Source: Gammaproteobacteria bacterium (GTDB taxonomy: Bacteria > Pseudomonadota > Gammaproteobacteria > GCA-001735895). From it: 64,000 nucleotides of DNA. The stretch spans positions 1 through 64,000 of the forward strand of contig JAUVCH010000005.1 of the NCBI GenBank assembly GCA_030595795.1. The letters are read 5' to 3'. Position 1 is the stretch's first letter. Every line of letters begins with the position of its first letter. Shown piece by piece: positions 33,064-42,671 of the stretch. The notes beneath the pieces were generated by a model. The model was given only the letters and a program-made list of their open reading frames with translations, was not told the origin of the DNA and searched no databases. The position numbers were made by a program, and so were the translations under genes.

Positions 33064-33112
33064 GAGAAACGGCTCAAACAATTGTAAATAAATCATTTAC
33101 TTATAGAACTAA

Positions 33113-33141
33113 TTGAGTATATTACTTTAATTACATAATAA
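33113..33141 (+). promoter_or_regulatory. Sigma70-like promoter of mshA
   Basis: TTGAGT (33113-33118), 17 bases, TAATAA (33136-33141) in an AT-rich gap. A GAGG ribosome site is at 33175-33178, ten bases before the mshA ATG at 33189. No sigma54 pattern was found here on either strand. Confidence 0.55.
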
Positions 33142-33188
33142 TACATAACCAATTCACTAAATTTATTTGCAAATGAGGTACTTTAACT

Positions 33189-33611
33189 ATGCAAAAAACA
33201 CAGAAAGGTTTTACGTTAATTGAACTGGTAGTCGTGATTGTACTGCTGGGTATTTTGGGGGTTACTGCTTTGGGTAAGTTTCAAAATTTGTCATTACAGG
33301 CCATTAATGCAGCAAATTCTGGTATAGCTTCAGAAATGTCTGCTGCCTCATCCATCAACTATGCGGCCGCTCTTGTAGGGGTAGGCACGGCAATTGATAT
33401 CAGCGATACAACGACCCCCGCCAATGTTGCCTGTACCGTCATTGGTCCACAACTTTTTGCGTCTGGGGTATTCCCAACTGGGTATCAAATCGTTGATGTT
33501 GGTGCACCAGCCTGCACAGCCGGAGGAAATTCGTTTAGCTGCTTAATCGATAATATTGCCGAAACGGGTGATACTGCTGCCACCGCAACTGTTCTGTGCA
33601 CTGGCGGATAA
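33189..33611 (+). CDS. mshA: MshA, MSHA major pilin
   Basis: 140 residues with a short leader MQKTQKG, FTLIE and helix LVVVIVLLGILGVTALGKFQNL, the typical MshA N-terminus. Two Cys (in ANVACTVIG and PACTAGG) and a third pair near the C-terminus could form disulfides. It is the only gene of the MSHA locus on the plus strand, between mshF and mshC, with its own promoter. That separates the abundant pilin from the assembly genes. It converges with mshF (46-base gap) without an obvious terminator. No separate mshB is present. Confidence 0.9.
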   Translation: MQKTQKGFTLIELVVVIVLLGILGVTALGKFQNLSLQAINAANSGIASEMSAASSINYAAALVGVGTAIDISDTTTPANVACTVIGPQLFASGVFPTGYQIVDVGAPACTAGGNSFSCLIDNIAETGDTAATATVLCTGG

Positions 33612-33657
33612 ACCTTCCAGGTTTCCCGATGTACCTTTATTTATTGAGAAGCTAGCA

Positions 33658-34140
33658 TTATTTGATTAACAGGCGTCGGTACTCATCGACGCCTGACTCA
33701 TACTTCCCAGACCCATCCACATCACGATAATCCAAAACCAGCGCGAAATACAGAATGGCCTCATCGTAATAAGGCTTATAAAATATATTTCCCTGCGACT
33801 TGTCGTAATACCACCCCGGTTTAATATCGGCTAAATCCCCACCTTCAATCTCTCCCCTATAAGTACCTGGCAACAAATTATACTCAGCCAGATAAATAAA
33901 AGGATTACCACCATCAAGCTCGTTAAGCCGATCAAGTTGATTGTTGACGGCGTAGGTAGCAAACACCACAGCCATAGAACTATTAATAATATTTTTAGTT
34001 TGCTGAACCGAAACCCTTTCGGTTTTGATCGAAATTTGACTGGTATAATCAAAAAAGAACAACCACAGCGCACCAACAATAACCACAATCATCAACAGCC
34101 GGAAGTTATTAGACCCCGGTGGGAAACTGATATTTCTCAT
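33658..34140 (-). CDS. mshF: MshF, MSHA biogenesis protein
   Basis: 160 residues with one membrane segment near the N-terminus (about residues 13-30, FRLLMIVVIVGALWLFFF) and a periplasmic part with FYKPYYDEAILYFALVLDYRDVDGSG. Position directly after mshG and before mshA is that of mshF. The function of MshF in pilus assembly is not well defined; a single-pass membrane role close to the platform is likely. It overlaps mshG by four bases. Confidence 0.75.
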   Translation of the reverse strand: MRNISFPPGSNNFRLLMIVVIVGALWLFFFDYTSQISIKTERVSVQQTKNIINSSMAVVFATYAVNNQLDRLNELDGGNPFIYLAEYNLLPGTYRGEIEGGDLADIKPGWYYDKSQGNIFYKPYYDEAILYFALVLDYRDVDGSGKYESGVDEYRRLLIK

Positions 34141-35360
34141 CTACCCGCCAACTGCGCCAAGTCCCACATAGGCACAAAAATACCCAAAGCTAACACCAAT
34201 ACCATCGCACCAATAGCAACATAGATCAGCGGCTCAATTTTATCCGACAGAGTTTTAACATCGTAATCGACTTCTTCTTCGTAAAAATCTGCAATAAACG
34301 ACATCATTTCGTCCAGGTTCCCAGCCTCTTCACCGACAGCGAACATCTGCATGACAACTGGGGTAAACATTCCAGTTTGCTGAGCTGTCCGGGTTAAAGC
34401 TTCGCCCTTTTCGATCCCTTCGCGCATACCGTTGACGTGTTTGGAAATATATTCATTCCCGATGGAGCGCGAGATAACACCCATCGCCTGGATAATTGGC
34501 ACGCCTGCGCTATAAGCCATCGAAAACGAACGTGCAAAACGCGCCATGTAGGCTCGGTGTAATATGTCACCGATCAGAGGGACATTGATAATAAACTTAT
34601 GCCACTTCAGCTTCCCCTCTGGTGTATTTATATAATGACGAAATCCAAATGCACTAGCGACCATCAAAGCCAGCAAATACATCCAATAGTTAACAAAAAA
34701 CTTCGATGTATTGAGTAAAAAAAGTGTTTGCCAGGGCAATTCCAGGCGATTTGCTTCAAAAAATGCAGCAAATTTCGGTATGACAAATAAATTGACAATC
34801 ACCATCGCGGCGCCGATAGCAATAATCACGGTAGTCGGATAGCGCAGCGCTGTCTTTATATTATTCGCAGTCCTTCGATTACGATCGATATACTCCGCCA
34901 TCATCGAAAATGACTCATCGAGTCGACCCGTATTTTCCCCGACCTGCAACATGCTGATATAAATATTTGAAAATACTTTTGGATGACGTGCAAAACCTAT
35001 CGACAAACTTCGGCCCGATTCGAGTTGCTCTAATATATCCGCCAGTGATTTGATCAATAGCGGGTTTTGTACCGTTTCGAGAATACCGGATATCGCCCGA
35101 GTTATGGGGATACCGGCTCTGGCCATCGCGCTCATTTGACGAGTAAACATGAGCAGTTCTTCGATGCTAATTTTGTACAGGCCGAACTTTTCATTAATCG
35201 TGGCAAGAATATCGGAAGTTTCTCTCTTCTCAACAATCGATATTGGTATTACACCCCGATCCATTAATAGACTGGCTACCGTAGAACTATTAGCACCTTC
35301 GATTTCACCATCGATGAGCTGTCCATTATCACCTCGCCCTTTGAATGCATATTGCGGCAT
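34137..35360 (-). CDS. mshG: MshG, GspF-family platform protein of the MSHA pilus
   Basis: 407 residues, start MPQYAFKGRGDNGQLIDGEI, two T2SSF domains with motifs ARAGIPITRAI, VGENTGRLDESF, YSAGVPIIQAM and VGEEAGNLDEMM, and three membrane regions, the last near the C-terminus (VAIGAMVLVLALGIFVPMWD). It forms the inner-membrane platform contacting MshE. It is coupled to mshE (two bases) and mshF (four-base overlap). Confidence 0.94.
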   Translation of the reverse strand: MPQYAFKGRGDNGQLIDGEIEGANSSTVASLLMDRGVIPISIVEKRETSDILATINEKFGLYKISIEELLMFTRQMSAMARAGIPITRAISGILETVQNPLLIKSLADILEQLESGRSLSIGFARHPKVFSNIYISMLQVGENTGRLDESFSMMAEYIDRNRRTANNIKTALRYPTTVIIAIGAAMVIVNLFVIPKFAAFFEANRLELPWQTLFLLNTSKFFVNYWMYLLALMVASAFGFRHYINTPEGKLKWHKFIINVPLIGDILHRAYMARFARSFSMAYSAGVPIIQAMGVISRSIGNEYISKHVNGMREGIEKGEALTRTAQQTGMFTPVVMQMFAVGEEAGNLDEMMSFIADFYEEEVDYDVKTLSDKIEPLIYVAIGAMVLVLALGIFVPMWDLAQLAGR

Positions 35361-35362
35361 AA

Positions 35363-37105
35363 CTAATCTTCAATTTCCAATGTTAACGTCGGCTGATCGA
35401 TAATATCTTCGCGAACTTGACCGGCCAGGCGTAATATTTCTTCGATCGATGTCTTGCCGTTAGCTGCATGATGGTGCGCCACCATAGCTAGCGGCTGATA
35501 ACCGGGTGCGCGCTCAGCGGCCTCGACAAATGCCTGAGAATTATTATTACGTAAAGCCTCGGCGAGTTCAGCATTGATATCGAGCAATTCGAAAACCCCC
35601 ATTCGGCCACTATAACCGGTTGAGCCGCACTGTTTACAACCGCGACCTTTTTGATAGTGATGCGTATTCACGTCGATGCCAAGCTTCTCAAGTAACCAGC
35701 TCGACTCGAATGCATCGGGCGTATAATCCTCGGTACAACTGCGACAGTTTTTTCTAATCAGGCGTTGGGCGATGATGGTACGTAAAGTTGTCGCCAGCAA
35801 ATAACCCTCGACACCCATATCCATTAATCGTGTTGCGGTAGATATAGTATCGTTAGTGTGTAACGTTGATAACACCAAATGACCCGTCATCGCAGCACTG
35901 ACCCCAATTTCTACTGTTTCAGCATCACGCATTTCACCGACCATAATGATATCTGGATCCTGACGTAACGCACTCCTTAGTACGTTCGCAAATGATAAGC
36001 CTATTTTCGTATTAACCTGAACCTGATTAACGCGGCTTAGTCGATATTCCACCGGATCTTCTACCGTGATAATTTTCGATTCAGCCTGATTAAGCTCCTT
36101 TAACGCGGCATAAAGTGAGGTTGTTTTACCACTACCAGTTGGCCCGGTTACCAATATCATGCCGTTGGGCAGATGAAAGTTCTTACGAAAACGGTGCAGC
36201 AAATCTGGTGGTAGCCCCAGGTTCTCGAGCTCAAGTGCGCCCTGAGTCTGATCGAGTATACGCATAACTACCGACTCACCAAACTGTACTGGCATGGTAG
36301 AAATACGCACATCGATTTCACGATTATTGACAATCATGTTGAAACGACCGTCCTGCGGCAATCGCTTTTCAGATATATTAAGACTCGCCATTAATTTTAG
36401 TCTCACCACAACTGCTGGAGCAATTTGCTTTTCCTTCATCACCTGTTCGTGGAGTATACCGTCGATACGCTGGCGAACCCGGATGACATGCTGATCGGGT
36501 TCGATATGTATATCGGAAGCGCCTATTTGCACCGCATCTTCGAATATTGATTGCAATAATTTGGCGACCGGCGCATCGGTCATTTCGGTTTGTAATAAGT
36601 CGCTGAGATCAGTTGCACTCTCGGATAGATCCTGACCTAACTCCTCTGCCAGCGCACTAATTTCTTCGGTACGACGATAAACCAGGTCGAAATTTTCTAG
36701 CAACTCCGCCTCGCGAACAATAGCCTGCGTAACCGGTTTATTCAGCTTGTCCTGGATTTCGTCTAAAGCATATATATCAGTAGGGTCGGCCATACCAACC
36801 AGGTAACCGTCTTCACGATCCTCAAGCACAATTGCGCGATAACGGCGGGCCAGAGTCTCGGGTAATAACTTAGCGACTTCATCTCGATAGTTGGAGCTAT
36901 TAAGATCGATCAGGGGGATATTGAGCTGGCCCGATAACAGATTAAGCAGGCTGCTCTCGTTAATCATGCCTAGCTCAATGAGCGTGCCCCCGAGCTTCCG
37001 ACCTAATTTTTTTTGTTCGCCGAGCGCAAACTGCAATTGGTCATCGGTGATTAAGCCTTTTTCGACCAGTAAATCACCTAGTCTAATCTTCTTCCCGAAT
37101 GCCAT
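35363..37105 (-). CDS. mshE: MshE, MSHA assembly ATPase with cyclic-di-GMP motif
   Basis: 580 residues. Residues 8-31 and 37-60 are two 24-residue repeats of the MshEN form (RLGDLLVEKGL..EQ and KLGGTLIELGM..GQ) separated by five residues, the established cyclic-di-GMP binding arrangement of MshE. The ATPase core has Walker A GPTGSGKTTSLYA near residue 320, Asp box GEMRDAETVE, His box MTGHLVLSTLHTN and a CRSC...CKQC zinc site. It drives MSHA polymerisation under cyclic-di-GMP control. Its first base overlaps the last base of mshN. Confidence 0.97.
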   Translation of the reverse strand: MAFGKKIRLGDLLVEKGLITDDQLQFALGEQKKLGRKLGGTLIELGMINESSLLNLLSGQLNIPLIDLNSSNYRDEVAKLLPETLARRYRAIVLEDREDGYLVGMADPTDIYALDEIQDKLNKPVTQAIVREAELLENFDLVYRRTEEISALAEELGQDLSESATDLSDLLQTEMTDAPVAKLLQSIFEDAVQIGASDIHIEPDQHVIRVRQRIDGILHEQVMKEKQIAPAVVVRLKLMASLNISEKRLPQDGRFNMIVNNREIDVRISTMPVQFGESVVMRILDQTQGALELENLGLPPDLLHRFRKNFHLPNGMILVTGPTGSGKTTSLYAALKELNQAESKIITVEDPVEYRLSRVNQVQVNTKIGLSFANVLRSALRQDPDIIMVGEMRDAETVEIGVSAAMTGHLVLSTLHTNDTISTATRLMDMGVEGYLLATTLRTIIAQRLIRKNCRSCTEDYTPDAFESSWLLEKLGIDVNTHHYQKGRGCKQCGSTGYSGRMGVFELLDINAELAEALRNNNSQAFVEAAERAPGYQPLAMVAHHHAANGKTSIEEILRLAGQVREDIIDQPTLTLEIED

Positions 37106-38418
37106 TAGTTAACCACCTTTGCCAGCAGGCGACTACGCTGCTCTATAAACTGCTCTAAACGCTGGCTGATATTGCCGAGTTTTGCAGCAGTCTGATACGA
37201 CTGTAATGCCAGCCTGGATTTCCCATTATGCTCAAGCGATATCCCAAGTCCGATCCAGTTTCTGGCCTGAGGCCGATCCAGCTTTAGCGACCGCCGATAA
37301 TACTCAATAGCCTGTTCGTGTTTGTCGAGACGCTGATAACTGGCCGCAGTTAATGCCAGCTGTTTTGAGTCAGTATTATTTGGCGTTTTTAATATCGAAA
37401 TAACCGATCGGTAAGACTGATTTTGAAATAGTGCACGCGCATATTCAGATTTTAATAGTGTGTTTTCTGGGTAACGTTCACTAGATTCGCGGGCCAGGCG
37501 CGCGTATTGACTGGTGTATTGGGCCTGCGCATAAACCCCGAGTAGCTGTTTTCGAGCCGACAAATCCTGTGGCCCATCAATCATGCTCTGCAGTAAGGCC
37601 TCGGCGCTTTTCCATTCTCTGCTTCTTACCAGTTCTTTAGCTCGTAACAGTTGCTCTCTGTTGCTCAATTTTTTTAGAGCCGATTTTATTTCAACTTTTA
37701 CGGTCTTGCTCTCAGTGTCAACAACTTTGGTTTTTACTGGTTCGACTATATTTTCTGGGGTTGTTTTACTTTTGGGAGTTTCACTAACCTCGAATACTTT
37801 TGTTTTTTCGATAACTATTGGGGCAGGTGATTTTTCCAATTGTATGATCCAGATTGCTTCTTCCTGTTTTTGCGATTGTTCGGTGTTGACTAAAACACCA
37901 GCAGTCGTCTCAAAGGCTACATCGACGCCATCTCCGACTGGAATTAGCGACAGACGTTTTATCCATAGATTATCCTTAATAATCGGTGCTGCAATCTCAT
38001 TCTCAATATTTTTTAAATGATAAACGAACCGAGTTTCGCTTCGTTCCTTCAAATAAGAAACTGGCTTTTCGCGTAGTGAAAATTCGAGACTGATATCGCT
38101 TGAAGACTCTTTAATTTGCAATCCGATAATCTGGTTAGGAACCGGTTCAGGCTCTAACTCTAACTCTGGCTTCGTGATTGCAATCGACGCTGTTTTCTCA
38201 ACCGGCGGCATTGCAGTATCTTCTATCAAACGCATTTGGTCCTGATAAAACCAGTACCCTGACGCTCCTAACAAGACGCCAGATAACAACAAAATTACGA
38301 GCCTGTTCCACGAGTCCTGGTTAACCGGTTTCGTGATGTTAACCGCTGCTATGTCTATGGGCGTAAACTGACTGGAACGAGATTCCAGATCCTTCAAGAC
38401 ATTATTAATGACGCTCAT
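37105..38418 (-). CDS. mshN: MshN, TPR protein of the MSHA system
   Basis: 437 residues. N-terminal MSVINNVLKDLESR is the MshN start motif; a membrane segment lies at about residues 39-58 (RLVILLLSGVLLGASGYWFY). A beta-rich AMIN-like part (about 100-190) is followed by a Lys/Val-rich linker and C-terminal TPRs (about 265-430, REWKSAEALLQSM, YQRLDKHEQAIEYYRRSL). MshN is thought to help link the inner-membrane apparatus to the secretin in the periplasm. A paralogue with a much longer cytoplasmic tail is at 24173-26134. Confidence 0.88.
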   Translation of the reverse strand: MSVINNVLKDLESRSSQFTPIDIAAVNITKPVNQDSWNRLVILLLSGVLLGASGYWFYQDQMRLIEDTAMPPVEKTASIAITKPELELEPEPVPNQIIGLQIKESSSDISLEFSLREKPVSYLKERSETRFVYHLKNIENEIAAPIIKDNLWIKRLSLIPVGDGVDVAFETTAGVLVNTEQSQKQEEAIWIIQLEKSPAPIVIEKTKVFEVSETPKSKTTPENIVEPVKTKVVDTESKTVKVEIKSALKKLSNREQLLRAKELVRSREWKSAEALLQSMIDGPQDLSARKQLLGVYAQAQYTSQYARLARESSERYPENTLLKSEYARALFQNQSYRSVISILKTPNNTDSKQLALTAASYQRLDKHEQAIEYYRRSLKLDRPQARNWIGLGISLEHNGKSRLALQSYQTAAKLGNISQRLEQFIEQRSRLLAKVVN

Positions 38419-38420
38419 TA

Positions 38421-39320
38421 CTAAAGCGCCATTACAAAAATACTGACGGCAATCATTGCCAGCATCGCGGCCTGTAAACCACCGCTCCTTTGCTTTCGAG
38501 ATTTCCCACAGGTATTCATGCCGACTTCGCTATCTTTTGCAGCTGAGATTACGTGTTTCCTGGTCACGTAATAATCGCCACTCGCATAGGATTGCATCAA
38601 CGCTTTATTAGACAAAACATTGATGAGCCTTGGGACACCCTGACTCACTTTAAACAACCATTTCCGAGCAGCCTGGTCAAATAATTCAGGGCCAGCATAG
38701 CCGGCAGATTTCATTCGATGCTGCAAATAGGCCCGAATCGAATCTTCATTCAGTGGCTGTAATCGGTAGGCGTGCATGATACGTTGCTGTAACTGACGGA
38801 TACTACTTTTGGCCAGTTTGTCATCGAGTTCTGGCTGACCGAATAAAATAATTTGAACCAGTTTTTTCTTTTCTGTTTCCAGATTACTCAGTAAGCGAAC
38901 AGCTTCCAGACTTTCTTCTGGCAGAGACTGGGCTTCATCCAGAATTATTACCGTGGTTTTCGACTGTCGTGCCGAATCGATCAAATAGTCATTAATGCAG
39001 GCCAGATAATTTTCCTTGTCGAGCTTTTCCGCGATTCCCATTTCTGCCAGAACCGCATCGAGTAATGCATTACAGTTCATATAGGGATTAGGAATATAGA
39101 CGGTATTATAAGCTTCGTCGAGCGCGTCGAGCAGCTTTCGGCATAGCAGCGTTTTACCGGTGCCGACTTCCCCGGTTACTTTAATAAACCCGTCACCGGA
39201 TTTTATCGCTACCAGCAATACATTCAGAGCTTCCTGATGTGTATTACTCTGGTAAAAATACCCGGTATCTGGCGTCAGACTAAAAGGCTTCTCAGCGAGA
39301 CCATAATACTGTTCGTACAT
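38421..39320 (-). CDS. mshM: MshM, ExeA-family ATPase
   Basis: 299 residues. AAA domain with MYEQYYGLAEKPFSLTPD start, Walker A GEVGTGKT, Walker B VIILDEAQ and sensor region RLLSNLETEKKK. One membrane segment at the extreme C-terminus (LQAAMLAMIAVSIFVMA); there is no periplasmic domain, unlike the paralogue at 27723-29309 that adds SPOR. MshM assists secretin localisation or assembly. Its start overlaps the mshL stop by one base. Confidence 0.92.
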   Translation of the reverse strand: MYEQYYGLAEKPFSLTPDTGYFYQSNTHQEALNVLLVAIKSGDGFIKVTGEVGTGKTLLCRKLLDALDEAYNTVYIPNPYMNCNALLDAVLAEMGIAEKLDKENYLACINDYLIDSARQSKTTVIILDEAQSLPEESLEAVRLLSNLETEKKKLVQIILFGQPELDDKLAKSSIRQLQQRIMHAYRLQPLNEDSIRAYLQHRMKSAGYAGPELFDQAARKWLFKVSQGVPRLINVLSNKALMQSYASGDYYVTRKHVISAAKDSEVGMNTCGKSRKQRSGGLQAAMLAMIAVSIFVMAL

Positions 39321-41005
39321 TACTCACCCTTTGGTGCGTCATATCTTAATTTTTCGATTCTATCAGCGCTATCCTGGATATACGTCGACCAGGTTTTATT
39401 GGAATTCACGACGATAGGTCGCAATAAAATCACTAACTCGCTACGCGTATTCACTTTACGTTTCTGACCAAACAGATTGCCAAGTAACGGCACGTCCTTC
39501 ACACCTGGCAGACCAGCTTCGTCGTTGCCGGTGCTGTTTTGCATCAAACCACCTATCACTATAACCTGGCCGTTACGCGCTTTTACCACCGAGTCGGACT
39601 CGCGTACCGTACTAAAAGCCAGGGGTAATTGCTGAGTTTGGCCACCGACTGTAATGTTTTTAGTCTGGTCGATAACTTCACTGACACGCGGATGGATGTG
39701 CAAAATAACTTCGCCGTCTTCGCTGATTTGTGGCGTCACATCGAGAGCGATGCCGGAGAAAAATGGGGTCAGCGTAATATCAGGTGTTGTCGTAGTGCTG
39801 ACAGAATTGGAAGAAGTATTAGACGATATATCGGTTACAAAAAATTCATCCGAACCAACCTTGATGACTGCCTTTTGATTATTCACCGTCGATATCCGGG
39901 GACTGGACAAAACCTGAACTTCACCCTGGGTACTAAGCAATCGGATCAGGGCACCAAAATCATCTGTTGCGCCACCAATAGTAAACAAGTTAGAAAACCC
40001 ACTTTCAAGAGGTAGTGTTAAAGCAGCCGATGCATCGACAACACCGGTACCATTAAGTATCGAGGAATTGTCACCAAACGTGCCGGCGTTGCCAAGTAAT
40101 AAATCCCTGCTTGAGGACAGCGCAGCCCAGTCGATACCCGACTGGAAGCTGTCACTCAATTTCACTTCGATAATTTTTGCTTCCAGAATCACCTGCCGTT
40201 GCAGGCTATCCTGAGCATTATTCAAATAGGACTCAACATCACGTAATTCACCCGGCATCGCACGAACAATGACTAACCCTGAAAACCGGTCCACCACCAC
40301 CGAGCGGCCTTCACCACCACCAACAATCGACAATATAGTGCTATGCAAACCCGACCAGAAGTCGGCCTGTATGGTGGTATTAATACTACTCGACTGAGCA
40401 GTATTGGATGTCGTCGAAGAAGACGAATTATCATCGTCTGAACGGTCATTTGATTCGTTATTGGCTAACTGTCCGGAACTCACTGTCATCGACGATTCAC
40501 CGGATCGGGTGACATTAAGGTAGTTAACTGGGAATATTCTGGACTGAATACGCGCCGGCAAAACGATATAGCCATTAGTCGAACGCTTATACTCGTAGCC
40601 ATAGACTTCGCGTGCCAGGCCCATCACTTCTGCCACCGTTACGTTTTTCAAATCCAGCGATATTTCACCCTCTACGCTGGGGTGTACCACCATGTTGATG
40701 TCGGTATCTTTCACCAGGCTCATGAAGAACAATCGAGCAGGTGCATTAAACACCGAAATATCGAAACTTGGTTCTTGCCCTAAATCATCGGCGAGGCCGG
40801 GGACAGTCACGCCACTGCCGGGCATTAATTCATCAAGAATATCAACAGCTGGCACATCCGTCTCTGGTATTTCAACTTCGCTAGCTTCTCGCATGGCGTC
40901 ATCGATACTTTGCTGGGTTTGCCTGGCATTTTCGATACTCTGCTGTGAAGCACAGGAGTTCAGCAACAACATCAGGGCCAGAGGGATAAGAATTTTCTTG
41001 ATCAT
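39320..41005 (-). CDS. mshL: MshL, secretin of the MSHA pilus
   Basis: 561 residues with signal/lipobox LLLNSC near residue 18. The N-terminal half has a Secretin-N-like domain (DISVFNAPARLFFMSLVKD) and a Ser/Asn-rich stretch (about 195-225). The secretin core carries VLSSPRISTVNNQKAVIKVG, VIVIGGLMQNST and LVILLRPIVV. It forms the outer-membrane pore of the pilus. It lies between mshK and mshM in the usual order, with a four-base overlap to mshK. Confidence 0.95.
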   Translation of the reverse strand: MIKKILIPLALMLLLNSCASQQSIENARQTQQSIDDAMREASEVEIPETDVPAVDILDELMPGSGVTVPGLADDLGQEPSFDISVFNAPARLFFMSLVKDTDINMVVHPSVEGEISLDLKNVTVAEVMGLAREVYGYEYKRSTNGYIVLPARIQSRIFPVNYLNVTRSGESSMTVSSGQLANNESNDRSDDDNSSSSTTSNTAQSSSINTTIQADFWSGLHSTILSIVGGGEGRSVVVDRFSGLVIVRAMPGELRDVESYLNNAQDSLQRQVILEAKIIEVKLSDSFQSGIDWAALSSSRDLLLGNAGTFGDNSSILNGTGVVDASAALTLPLESGFSNLFTIGGATDDFGALIRLLSTQGEVQVLSSPRISTVNNQKAVIKVGSDEFFVTDISSNTSSNSVSTTTTPDITLTPFFSGIALDVTPQISEDGEVILHIHPRVSEVIDQTKNITVGGQTQQLPLAFSTVRESDSVVKARNGQVIVIGGLMQNSTGNDEAGLPGVKDVPLLGNLFGQKRKVNTRSELVILLRPIVVNSNKTWSTYIQDSADRIEKLRYDAPKGE

Positions 41006-41430
41006 AATTGACTCTCGGCTGATTTTTTCCTGATCACCGTTAATTCGTTGTCGAGCTTTAAGTCGATGCGTTTACCTTTCTTAACCAGTTGCACTTTATC
41101 TTTCAGTATCCGCACCAGTTTCGCTGACCCAATACGGTCACCGACTACCATTGTTTTACTATTGATTATTGCTACTCTTCTATCAGAGCCGATCAATATA
41201 CTTGTCAGCAACAAAGGCTTGGGCTTTACCACTTTTTTTCGTTGGCTACTCTGAACCTGCCTTCCTTTTTTTAATTTGGCCAGCCGAAATTTCTTTAATG
41301 CAAAAGCGGGGGGTTGCATAGGGTCGACAATAGTTGGAGCAGCAAATGCGACATCGGGTTTGATTAACACCAATATTAGTATTGTGGCTATCAAGAATGG
41401 CAGATTATATCGACCGATTAAGCTATACAC
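41002..41430 (-). CDS. mshK: MshK, MSHA biogenesis protein
   Basis: 142 residues with an N-terminal signal/anchor (residues about 9-30) followed by APTIVDPMQPP, the DPxxPP motif of MshK, a Lys-rich linker, and a small beta domain (LTSILIGSDRRVAIINSKTM). MshK is the PilP counterpart connecting inner-membrane parts with MshL. Order mshJ-mshK-mshL with short overlaps supports the call. Confidence 0.88.
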   Translation of the reverse strand: MYSLIGRYNLPFLIATILILVLIKPDVAFAAPTIVDPMQPPAFALKKFRLAKLKKGRQVQSSQRKKVVKPKPLLLTSILIGSDRRVAIINSKTMVVGDRIGSAKLVRILKDKVQLVKKGKRIDLKLDNELTVIRKKSAESQL

Positions 41431-42076
41431 CGACCCACTCCTTACGTGTACTCAAAGTAGAAATTACCAGTTTCACGGTTATCACTGGATAGTCGCTACT
41501 AGCAATTTCGATTTCATCCCAAATCAATTTCCAGTCGAGCGCTTCCATCGACTGCATATAATTAAGAATGTCAGTAAACCTGCCCGAAAATTTAACCTCC
41601 AGCTCGTGCCGATAAATACCAACATCGTCTTTTTGCCCTTCACTCACTGTAATAGCTGGTTTGACCTTTCTGCGTTTCAGGCTCAGCAACTTTAAATTAG
41701 ATTCCCGATAAATGAGACGACTCATGAGCTGAAACATATCTTCGGGGTCTATCAATTCGATGGTTTTTAATCTGAGTCGGTCTTCGACGAGTTTAAGCTC
41801 TTGTTTCAACTGCGCCAGTCGTTGCTCCTTTTTTGTATTAACACCTTCCGCCATACGTTTTCGGATATCCCTGATCGTGGCCAGAGTAACACTCACCTCT
41901 TTCGAGATTTTCTGATTTTCATCGTTCTGAAACTGGATCTTTTGTAAGGTCGGATCGGCATAAATACTCCACCAGCTAAAACCAATACCGACTAAAACAA
42001 CAACGCCAATTAGTGCACGCTCGCGCAGGCTAAGCGCGTTATATTTTTGAGCATATGAATTCGTTAACTCACTCAT
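41423..42076 (-). CDS. mshJ: MshJ, PilO-like protein of MSHA
   Basis: 217 residues with one membrane segment (about residues 21-38, ALIGVVVLVGIGFSWWSI), a coiled coil (about 45-105) and a periplasmic ferredoxin-like domain (about 125-215). This is the PilO/GspM architecture of MshJ. It overlaps mshK and the PilN-like gene by eight bases each. It forms the periplasmic ring with the PilN-like protein. Confidence 0.9.
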   Translation of the reverse strand: MSELTNSYAQKYNALSLRERALIGVVVLVGIGFSWWSIYADPTLQKIQFQNDENQKISKEVSVTLATIRDIRKRMAEGVNTKKEQRLAQLKQELKLVEDRLRLKTIELIDPEDMFQLMSRLIYRESNLKLLSLKRRKVKPAITVSEGQKDDVGIYRHELEVKFSGRFTDILNYMQSMEALDWKLIWDEIEIASSDYPVITVKLVISTLSTRKEWVGV

Positions 42077-42671
42077 CGAGAGTCTCGGACGTGGCTATTT
42101 CGAAATCTACCTTCCAGTCAGTTGATTCCGCGCGTTCGACCTGGAAGATATCGAACCGATTACCCTTAAATACCGGTTCTTCACTGAAGCGATCAAAGTA
42201 CATCGGTATCAGTTCAGCATTAAGGGCGCTGCCATGAATTCTCAGGTAATTTTCCGCTAGAGTAATTTCATCGAGCCATAAGTTTTCGACATGGAGATTA
42301 GATAAAGACACCAGATAATCTGAAAAACCTTTGCCCGAGCCAAACTGGTTGGCATCGACAAAACTTAACACTTTGCGACGAGCCGTAATTTCCCGAGTAA
42401 CACCCGCTATTTCGTTATCGATTCGATTATCTGCTATCAATTGTGCAAGCTCGGCATTGACAGCATTGAGTTCATCAGAAATAGTTTTCTGGCGTTCTTT
42501 CAACGTTACATTCAGGCGTAAGGCCGCGTCAAGCTCCGACTCCATCATAGTGCTCCACACCGTCATACCCAGAAGACAAATGATCGTCAGCCCCATCACC
42601 TGCGCTGCTGAGAAAAATATTCTCTTCCGTTTGAAGCGATCCTGATAAAGATTAATTTGCTGTTCAATCAT
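42069..42671 (-). CDS. PilN-like MSHA biogenesis protein (MshI2-type)
   Basis: 200 residues from ATG 42671, which overlaps the mshI stop as TAATG; an ATG at 42713 lies within mshI and is not used. N-terminal MIEQQINLYQDRFKRKR is the PilN motif by which the short cytoplasmic tail binds the PilM-like partner. A membrane segment (about 24-42) and a coiled coil follow, then a periplasmic domain. It partners with MshI (PilM-like) and MshJ. Confidence 0.88.
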   Translation of the reverse strand: MIEQQINLYQDRFKRKRIFFSAAQVMGLTIICLLGMTVWSTMMESELDAALRLNVTLKERQKTISDELNAVNAELAQLIADNRIDNEIAGVTREITARRKVLSFVDANQFGSGKGFSDYLVSLSNLHVENLWLDEITLAENYLRIHGSALNAELIPMYFDRFSEEPVFKGNRFDIFQVERAESTDWKVDFEIATSETLDE

